From assembly GCA_037380725.1 (NCBI GenBank), contig JARRRL010000001.1:1-51221 (forward strand): 51,221 nucleotides of DNA, given 5' to 3'. This stretch comes from JARRRL01 sp037380725. GTDB taxonomy: Bacteria; Pseudomonadota; Gammaproteobacteria; Pseudomonadales; JANQJO01. The notes beneath the pieces were generated by a model, which had not been told where the DNA came from, did not search any database, and saw nothing but the letters and a program-made list of their open reading frames with translations. Of the stretch, positions 45,148 to 51,221 are shown in pieces. Position numbers and translations under genes: made by a program. Position 1 is the first letter of the stretch; the number at the start of each line of letters is the position of its first letter.

Positions 45148-46515
45148 ATGGTCCATGCGCCCTCCTCAGAACAAAATGAACCACAAGACGCCAAGCCTTC
45201 ACACAAATCGATCAATCCGAACAACACAGCCACTGACTACACCGAATTATTGGCCTTTTACCGTAAACATCTGAATGAAAACAAAACTGGGTATCGAGCA
45301 ACCGGCTGGGGCAACCCCATTATTCAATGGCACAGCTTTGATTTGATTACACGTCTGGATGGCTTTGGCAACGGTGTGCGTGTTTTGGATGTGGGCTGCG
45401 GTATTGGTGACTTGTTGCTCTTTTTGCGCACCCGCAACATCTCAGTAGACTACGTCGGCGTGGATGTATCACCTGATATGATACGTCAAGCCCAAGCTCT
45501 GCACCCAGACGCCACTTTTTTGTTACGAGACATCACCACCGAACCACTGACGGATCGCTTCGACTACGTGGTCTGCTCCGGCACGCTAAATTTGCGCTTA
45601 GTCGAACACGAGCAGTGGTTACATACCATGATTCGCAGCATGTACGAACATAGCCAGCGAGGCATGGCGTTTAACATGCTCAGCCAGCACTACGCCAACG
45701 ACCATGAAGATTTTCAACACTCTGGCGAGTTCTATTTTGCTGATCCCGCAGACATTTTTAATTATTGCCAAACCCTCACTCGACGCGTCTCCCTGAACCA
45801 CAGTGACAACATCGAGTCCTTCACGCTATACCTATATCGGGAAGAATCCACCACATGCGATCGACAGGCAGCGGCATACCCATTTTCACGCGAGTACGAT
45901 GATTCAGCGCATGCACTGTTCACGTACGCGTGCGATCTCCAGGTATACCAATGGGCCGAAGACTTTCTGTTACGTTTCGAGCCCAGCATCCGAACCCAGC
46001 ACGCGCTCGCACAATTGTATTTAAACTCAGAAAACACCGAACAACTGTTCGCACTCAGCGAGCAAGCTTTAGCGAACAATCCAAATGATCATTTTTTTCA
46101 TTTTTGCATGGGGATAAGCCAACATCGTCGGGACAACATGTCGAGTGCCCTAGATCACCTTGGTAAAGCCATCGCCTTGGAACCCAACAATGATCATTAT
46201 CTGTCGCATGCCATCTGTTTGCTCATTTTCGCCAAAAAACGCTCACACGCGTTATCCCTGATTCCTCGTATTTCTTCTGCCGCGCAACGTGCCTTTCTGG
46301 AAGGGCATTTGTGGCATCACGCTGCAGCGTACCAACGCGCTCGCCACTGCTACGAAAACGCCCTAGCACTGAGCCCAAACTATTCGCTAGCGCAACAGGC
46401 CATGGATCAGCTCCCTCCGGTGAGTTCACCCGATCCCGAATTCCCCGACCTCGACACATCTGCACCATCACAGACGGCATCCGCCGACAACCCCAGCGAG
46501 ACCAAACAACCTTGA
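45148..46515 (+). CDS. SAM-dependent methyltransferase fused to TPR repeats
   Basis: A 455-aa two-part protein. Residues about 60-230 form a class I SAM methyltransferase, with motif I VLDVGCGIGDLLLFL (about 79-93) and the following acidic GVDVSPDMIRQA and YVVCSGTLNLR segments. After a link, residues 280-430 form TPR-like helical pairs (ALAQLYLNSENTEQLFALSE, FFHFCMGISQHRRDNMSSALDHLGKAI, ARHCYENALALSPNYSLA). The C-terminus is Ser/Pro-rich. The substrate is unknown; TPRs suggest a protein partner. ATG 45148 is the natural start. No operon partner in the same direction. Confidence 0.82.
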   Translation: MVHAPSSEQNEPQDAKPSHKSINPNNTATDYTELLAFYRKHLNENKTGYRATGWGNPIIQWHSFDLITRLDGFGNGVRVLDVGCGIGDLLLFLRTRNISVDYVGVDVSPDMIRQAQALHPDATFLLRDITTEPLTDRFDYVVCSGTLNLRLVEHEQWLHTMIRSMYEHSQRGMAFNMLSQHYANDHEDFQHSGEFYFADPADIFNYCQTLTRRVSLNHSDNIESFTLYLYREESTTCDRQAAAYPFSREYDDSAHALFTYACDLQVYQWAEDFLLRFEPSIRTQHALAQLYLNSENTEQLFALSEQALANNPNDHFFHFCMGISQHRRDNMSSALDHLGKAIALEPNNDHYLSHAICLLIFAKKRSHALSLIPRISSAAQRAFLEGHLWHHAAAYQRARHCYENALALSPNYSLAQQAMDQLPPVSSPDPEFPDLDTSAPSQTASADNPSETKQP

Positions 46516-46549
46516 TAAACAGCACATTCACAAACACAAGGTGGCACGT

Positions 46550-47122
46550 TCACACGTCTTCCGACTTACTAATATCCGACTTACTAAAAATAGACTTACC
46601 AAGCGCCGTGATCAGTTGACGCAACACGGATTCACCCCCTTCATCTTTGCGTGTACGCCACGTGACAATTTGCCCATCATCATTTGTGAGTTTCAAAACA
46701 CCACCAAAAGACGTTTCACTGCTTGGATCAGGCTCCCAAACCGTAACATTGTGCGCAAATACTGGCATAATGCCATTTTCTGCCATCATACTCTTATCCA
46801 TCAATACAGGACTGTCCGTCTTATCAGTGGACGCGAACTGGCGATGCGGGTCACCGTCAAGGGTTTCCAGCACTTGTTTGTTTGCTTGCTCCTGATAAAG
46901 CGCGATTTTACTGACTAACGAGGTAGAAGCACCAAGGGAAAGAGCATCTATGGGAAAAGCGTCTACGTGATTACCTTGCTCATCCACAGGCTCAGCGCCA
47001 TCCAGCGGCGGCACAACTTGCACCGCTACCGCTTGCCCAGCCGTTTCCGCTTGCACAACATCTGGTGATGCGTCATTCCATTCTGTCCTTGGCGCCAGGA
47101 AGTCCATTTTTTGGATTGCCAT
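46550..47122 (-). CDS. Protein of unknown function
   Basis: A 190-aa protein with no family I recognise. It has no signal peptide or membrane helix and is acidic. The central segment VFAHNVTVWEPDP then GGVLKLTNDDGQIVTWRTRKDEGG could be a small beta-rich domain. The C-terminal tail SKSDISKSED comes from a 16-bp duplication of CCGACTTACTAA-type DNA (about 46560-46595). GAGGG lies 7 nt before ATG 47122, supporting a real gene. It is convergent with the methyltransferase-TPR gene. Confidence 0.65.
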   Translation of the reverse strand: MAIQKMDFLAPRTEWNDASPDVVQAETAGQAVAVQVVPPLDGAEPVDEQGNHVDAFPIDALSLGASTSLVSKIALYQEQANKQVLETLDGDPHRQFASTDKTDSPVLMDKSMMAENGIMPVFAHNVTVWEPDPSSETSFGGVLKLTNDDGQIVTWRTRKDEGGESVLRQLITALGKSIFSKSDISKSEDV

Positions 47123-47348
47123 CTTAATCCCTCACTTTAACCCCTCACTGGATAACGCCAAATATAAACAACGTTATTATATTGACAACATTCGTGCGCT
47201 TCCGCACCATTTCGCGAGGAGAGGGTACAGACAGCATAGCGGGAAATCACTATAACTAAAGAACTATAAACTTATACTCCTGCCAAACAGAGATAAGATA
47301 ATAATTACATATAAGCAACATTACGCATCATTCACCAGGAGACCCCCC

Positions 47349-48713
47349 ATCAGCACTTCACCCGCTCCCAGCAATCGCCACTTGTGGCTCGCATCACGCG
47401 ACGAATATCGACGCATTCTCGCTCTGGCCCTTCCCATCGTAGGCGGCATGATCTCGCAAGCCATTATGAATGTGGTAGATGCCGCCTTGGTGGGGATACT
47501 CGGTGCCGAAGCATTGGCTGGCGTTGGAGTGGGTGGTTATGCGGTCTTTTTCGTTTCATCTTTGGTCATGGGATTAGGCTCTGGCGTACAAGCCGTTGCG
47601 GGTCGACGTTTTGGCGAAGGGAAAACACGTGACTGCGCACACGGTTTGCATGCCGGACTGCTGATTGCTCTAGTGCTTTCCGTTGTACTGATCCCATTGG
47701 TCTATACCTTATCCTCGCCCCTCATGCTGCTCATGAACAAGGACCCCAACGTTCAGCACGCCGCGATTCCGTATTTGCAAATCCGCACACTAAGCATTTT
47801 GGCTATTGGCCTGAATTTTTCTTTTCGCGGGTTTTTAAACGCCATCAATTTGTCACACATATACATGCGAACGCTGATCTGCATGCACGTACTGAACGGG
47901 TTATTAAGCTATCTCTTGATTTTCGGAAAATGGGGATTTCCCGAAATGGGCGTAGCCGGTGCGGCATGGGGCACCACATTGAGTATGTACTTGGGCTCCA
48001 TACTGTACGCCCATTCCACCTGGCAATACGCCAAACAACATGGCTTTCTTAAGGTGCGCCTCACGCGTCAAAGCCTCAATACCGTCTTCCATTTGGCCAT
48101 GCCCAACTCCATTCAATCGTTGTTCTTTTCAGCGGGCCTTATCATGCTGTTTTGGATCATTGGACATATCGGCAGCGCGGAAGTCGCTGTCGCACACGCC
48201 CTGGTGACCCTGATGCTATTTATGATTTTACCTGCCATGGGCATCGGCATGGCTGCCGCCACCCTCGTCAGTCAAGCGCTCGGTCAAGGCGAACCGGAAG
48301 AAGCCTACTGGTGGGCATGGCGCACCAGTATGGTGTGTATCGCCATTTTGTTTATCCCGGGTCTGCTCTTGATCACCGTACCCGATGCAGTGCTCAGTCT
48401 TTTCTTTCACAAACCAGCATTGATTGAACTGGGCCGAACACCACTACAACTCACGGGTTGGATGGTCGGCGTTGAAGCCATCGTTATGATACTACCCCAA
48501 GCCCTACTGGGCGCGGGCGCTTCTCAAGTGGTTATGCGCATCACGGTTTTGTCGCAGTGGGGCATGTTTCTCCCTCTTGCTTGGGCAATAGGTCCCTGGA
48601 GTGGACACGGATTATGGGCAATCTGGATACTGCACAGCGTCTATCGACTGATGACTGCCATCATCTTCGCCTATTATTGGATTCGAAAAGATTGGCAGCG
48701 TATTCACGTTTAA
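47349..48713 (+). CDS. MATE-family multidrug exporter, apparent AUC start
   Basis: A MATE (NorM/DinF-type) Na+ or H+ coupled efflux pump in the inner membrane, with 12 predicted helices. The MATE N-lobe (ALALPIVGGMISQAIMNVVDAALVG) and C-lobe (HLAMPNSIQSLFFSAGLIM) are both present; length is typical. An optimal ribosome binding site AGGAG (47337-47341) lies 7 nt before ATC 47349, in frame, giving (M)STSPAPSNRH before the conserved part. The only standard alternative, TTG 47382, has no ribosome binding site. So AUC initiation, or a mutated ATG, is inferred. The rest is intact. Confidence 0.9.
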   Translation: MSTSPAPSNRHLWLASRDEYRRILALALPIVGGMISQAIMNVVDAALVGILGAEALAGVGVGGYAVFFVSSLVMGLGSGVQAVAGRRFGEGKTRDCAHGLHAGLLIALVLSVVLIPLVYTLSSPLMLLMNKDPNVQHAAIPYLQIRTLSILAIGLNFSFRGFLNAINLSHIYMRTLICMHVLNGLLSYLLIFGKWGFPEMGVAGAAWGTTLSMYLGSILYAHSTWQYAKQHGFLKVRLTRQSLNTVFHLAMPNSIQSLFFSAGLIMLFWIIGHIGSAEVAVAHALVTLMLFMILPAMGIGMAAATLVSQALGQGEPEEAYWWAWRTSMVCIAILFIPGLLLITVPDAVLSLFFHKPALIELGRTPLQLTGWMVGVEAIVMILPQALLGAGASQVVMRITVLSQWGMFLPLAWAIGPWSGHGLWAIWILHSVYRLMTAIIFAYYWIRKDWQRIHV

Positions 48714-48788
48714 TCGCATCCGACGCGTGCATGCGTTAAAATCTACCTGACGCCTATTCGTTATTGAGACTCACCATTGAGGTAAGGC

Positions 48789-49064
48789 ATGCCAGATCCC
48801 CAGACATCAGAATCGGATACCCAGATAACCGAACCTCATCCAAGCTCCCCAGCATCCGACACGACACCCGCACAGAAGCACAGCGGGTTCCATACCGTAT
48901 TCGGCAGCGTCCTGGCCGCTATTTTTGGTATTCAAAGCGATAAAAATCGTCAGCGCGACTTCAAAAAAGGCAACGCTACTGACTTCATTATCGTGGGCGT
49001 AATAACCGTTATTATTTTGATTATTGGTATGGTATTACTGGTCAGCAGCGTGCTATCGGACTAA
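48789..49064 (+). CDS. DUF2970-family membrane protein
   Basis: A 91-aa protein. The N-terminal 35 residues are Ser/Pro/Thr-rich. Then comes the DUF2970 core FGSVLAAIFGIQSDKNRQRDF, followed by one transmembrane helix (FIIVGVITVIILIIGMVLLVSSVL) at the C-terminus. The family is known from gamma- and betaproteobacteria but has no assigned function. GAGGTAAGGC lies just before ATG 48789. It follows the MATE gene after 75 nt on the same strand. Confidence 0.85.
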   Translation: MPDPQTSESDTQITEPHPSSPASDTTPAQKHSGFHTVFGSVLAAIFGIQSDKNRQRDFKKGNATDFIIVGVITVIILIIGMVLLVSSVLSD

Positions 49065-49136
49065 AAACAGACCTCCACACTTCTTACTCTGAACCACACA
49101 CGATCTCTATAACACGACTACCGTGATCCGCATCGG

Positions 49137-51044
49137 TTAATTACTGGTACTCATCGGATAGTCATAACGCGTCATCGCGCAGCGCGCTAAGGCATTGACC
49201 GGTTCATCGATGCGAACGTATTCGGCGGGTGATACCGCCATGGCGTCAATCATCGTTGTCATGGCGCTTTGAAATCGTTCTCTCCCTTCACGTAAAGCCG
49301 CATCTAAAAACGTCTGGCCTGGGTACAGCTCCGCAATGCGTGCGCGCTCCGCTTCAGTAAAATTGTCTGTACCCTCAGCAATCATTGGCGTCAATTCGTC
49401 GTACATGAATTTCATGCCATCTTCATGGCAATCTATGCACGATGCGCCGTTAATCAAACGCAGCTCCTCCTGACCAGACTCGCGGTCAAAGCAAGGTCCA
49501 CCGCGTTCAGGATCACACACCACGAAGGTGAAGGCGTCTTCACGCTTCTGATTCGCAGCACCAGCAATGTAATACCCATCCAAACCATTGGGCAGTTCAA
49601 AAATAATTTCCGCTGCCGAACCCACCACACGTCGAGGTGCACTCAAATCGGGGTTAAACTCCAAAATCGGATCCGTAAACAAAGCCGGGTTTAGAAAACT
49701 AAAGGCATCGAACGAACGCCAATATTGTCGATTGTCTTCCGTTCGTGCCAACCACACCGATCGATCGTTCTCATTAATCGACACCTCGTTACCAATTGTG
49801 AAGAATTTGAACGAATCCACCCCATTGCTTTTATCTACTTTCAGCTCACTTTCGAGCTGCGAAGCAAAAAAAGGCAATTCCATAACCGCGTTGTATACCC
49901 GTGGACGACTCGCCGCGTAACCCAATTGGCAGGCCTCGATGTAGTCTTCTTTTACACCTTGATTCAATCCTTCCTGTGGACCGGCTTGTATCCGCGCCCA
50001 GACGCTTTGCGCATCGGCCTGATTTTGTGACCAATAATCGTCAACGTTAATGCGGTAAATCAAAGAGCGCTCATCGATCGCTGTGGGGTTTACAATGTCC
50101 GATGCGTAGCGCGAAATCAAATTCAAAGTCTTAGAAACGCCAACTCGGTACACATCCAATTCACGCTCACTAGCACCTTCGTTGTAGGCTTCGTGTAAAG
50201 AAATATACTGCACACGTTCAAGCTGTTCCGACGTCAATGCAGCGCGATCCGCCTCAATGGCTGCAATCACATCCGCCATACTCACGGGATCCACCAACCC
50301 TGGCTGTTCCGAGCGGGTGATGCCCATGACCGCCGCCCATTCGCCAATCAGTTGGGAGAGCGTATCAGCCGCCTGCGCACAACTCATCGTTTCCGGACAG
50401 TTGTGTCGATCCACTCGCAAACGCATCACCATACGAGATTGCTCCGGATCAGACAAAACGACCATGCTACGAACAGCTCGATACGCCACAGTTACATTCA
50501 AATCAGCGTGAAATGGCAGCATCCCCGCCTCAGTCGAACTGTGACACGTCGCGCAATGGCTGCTTAAAAATGGATAAACAGTGGTTTCAAAAGCGGTTTG
50601 AGAAACGCTGTCCGCAGCGGGCGGTAACACCTCTTGCTCTGACAAAAGCGGTTCTGACAAAAGCGGTTCTGACAAAAGTGGTTCTGGCAAAAGCGGCTCT
50701 GTTGAAAGCAAATCTGGCGAAAGCAACGCTTCGGTTTCCAGTGTGATGTCGTCACTGAGCGCATCACTGGCATCACTGGTAGTAGCAGGCTCAATGCCAA
50801 CAAATGACTCTTGCCCCGACGCGAGATCACTCAGTACATCACATCCCGAACACAAAAGCTGAAACACGATCATCATGACAATGCCAACGGCGTGAACCGG
50901 CTGAGTACGAACCCGTTGCGTGCACAACAACCTTCGCCTGCTCAACCCCACACCCGTCACATTTTTTGCGTTGATTCTATTTTTATAATTATAAAAAATA
51001 ATCTTATACCTCGATACCAGTCGTGTAAAAGCCATACCGTCCAC
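49137..51044 (-). CDS. Putative dihaem cytochrome lipoprotein with PLLSE repeats
   Basis: A 635-aa predicted exported protein with two haem c motifs, CATCH after about residue 165 and CIDCH near residue 545, with a large region between them (about 380 residues) matching no family I recognise. A hydrophobic stretch ending LLCSGC (Cys68) may be a lipobox, though -3 is Cys, which is unusual. It is preceded by a 60-residue basic N-terminal tail. The segment after it has tandem PLLSE/EPLLS repeats. ATG 51044 opens the frame, but a later start cannot be excluded. It resembles the other cytochrome-module proteins in its long N-region and CxxCH with a Ser/Ala-rich linker. Confidence 0.72.
   Translation of the reverse strand: MDGMAFTRLVSRYKIIFYNYKNRINAKNVTGVGLSRRRLLCTQRVRTQPVHAVGIVMMIVFQLLCSGCDVLSDLASGQESFVGIEPATTSDASDALSDDITLETEALLSPDLLSTEPLLPEPLLSEPLLSEPLLSEQEVLPPAADSVSQTAFETTVYPFLSSHCATCHSSTEAGMLPFHADLNVTVAYRAVRSMVVLSDPEQSRMVMRLRVDRHNCPETMSCAQAADTLSQLIGEWAAVMGITRSEQPGLVDPVSMADVIAAIEADRAALTSEQLERVQYISLHEAYNEGASERELDVYRVGVSKTLNLISRYASDIVNPTAIDERSLIYRINVDDYWSQNQADAQSVWARIQAGPQEGLNQGVKEDYIEACQLGYAASRPRVYNAVMELPFFASQLESELKVDKSNGVDSFKFFTIGNEVSINENDRSVWLARTEDNRQYWRSFDAFSFLNPALFTDPILEFNPDLSAPRRVVGSAAEIIFELPNGLDGYYIAGAANQKREDAFTFVVCDPERGGPCFDRESGQEELRLINGASCIDCHEDGMKFMYDELTPMIAEGTDNFTEAERARIAELYPGQTFLDAALREGRERFQSAMTTMIDAMAVSPAEYVRIDEPVNALARCAMTRYDYPMSTSN
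50641..50730. repeat. 15-bp coding tandem repeat, six units
   Basis: Units GACAAAAGCGGTTCT (50641-50655, 50656-50670), then diverging copies to 50730, encode five-residue (S/P)EPLL-type repeats on the minus strand, between the predicted signal and the first haem domain of the cytochrome lipoprotein. The period keeps the frame. Confidence 0.88.
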
Positions 51045-51221
51045 GCTTCACCCTGGATTCGAAACCAGTTACCGTTAAGCTATACTAAAAATACAACATG
51101 TAACCGTAACTGTCCGCGCCCCCCTTATTCATTCATTTTAAACCTCATTTTCAACTTCATACCCGACTCACGCACCACTCGAACAAGTATAATCGATCAA
51201 GAAATACAATCCGAAGTCATT
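51045..51221. other. Upstream flank of the cytochrome lipoprotein gene
   Basis: About 180 bp to the window edge. I see no gene. The region is A+T-rich around 51078-51095 (TATACTAAAAATACAAC) and probably holds the promoter of the minus-strand gene. Confidence 0.4.

Noticed and set aside
51044..51080. T-arm-like GGTTTCGAATCC on the minus strand, considered as a tRNA 3' end
   Set aside because: No acceptor stem, D-arm or anticodon arm can be built around it.

Overview
The window looks like a draft (scaffolded) chromosomal segment of a gammaproteobacterium-like organism of moderate G+C content. This rests on gene content: a citrate synthase gene divergent from an sdhCDAB-sucAB-lpd-sucCD run, a proton-translocating transhydrogenase, a Grx4-type glutaredoxin, a DUF2970 protein and a sigma-32-type heat-shock promoter. 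The malate dehydrogenase is the type seen in betaproteobacteria and some gammaproteobacteria, and the dihydroorotase resembles the Xanthomonas/Bacteroidetes type. The order cannot be fixed from sequence reading alone. A 19-base N run inside pntB shows the assembly is not closed.

Layout. 1-1344 is gene-free and carries a cluster of DnaA-box-like 9-mers with 12-bp iterations, a candidate replication origin. 1345-6381 holds mdh, grxD and an arginine segment (argD, argF, an FbpC-like ABC ATPase). 6631-9773 holds a membrane PP2C phosphatase with an FTP/PepSY-like outer domain, then NDH-2. 10166-24131 is the TCA block: sucD, sucC, lpd, sucB, sucA, sdhB, sdhA, sdhD and sdhC on the minus strand, facing away from gltA. 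A perfect CRP-type site lies upstream of sdhC. 24258-27100 holds a small unknown protein, a thioesterase, an Hsp20 with a sigma-32 promoter, and a Crp-like regulator whose recognition helix fits the CRP site. 27237-32653 is a three-gene extracytoplasmic module (a DUF1549-like monohaem protein, a LamG/monohaem lipoprotein, and a Tat-exported DUF1501 protein). 33333-40061 is housekeeping: dihydroorotase, a QueD-like tandem protein, exonuclease III, hisI, cysS and a GT4 glycosyltransferase. 40131-44817 has pntAB and a broken ALDH7. 45148-51044 has a methyltransferase-TPR protein, an unknown protein, a MATE exporter that seems to start at AUC, a DUF2970 protein and a dihaem lipoprotein.

Two patterns run through the window. 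First, three conserved genes (argD, the FbpC-like ATPase, the ALDH7 gene) have clean internal deletions with well-preserved flanks, and a fourth locus keeps only the apparent N-terminus of an MFS-like gene. This is either recent gene erosion or assembly collapse. Second, many intergenic regions carry degenerate short tandem duplications (11-19 bp, 2-5 copies), often starting at or just after a stop codon. Similar short-unit repeats occur in protein linkers.

Functionally, the window encodes most of the TCA cycle from citrate synthase through the 2-oxoglutarate dehydrogenase complex, succinyl-CoA synthetase and succinate dehydrogenase to malate dehydrogenase. NDH-2 and transhydrogenase handle the NAD(P)H produced. 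The Crp-like protein plus the CRP site suggest local transcriptional control of sdh. The c-type cytochrome proteins form a separate periplasmic or outer-surface redox module of unknown substrate.
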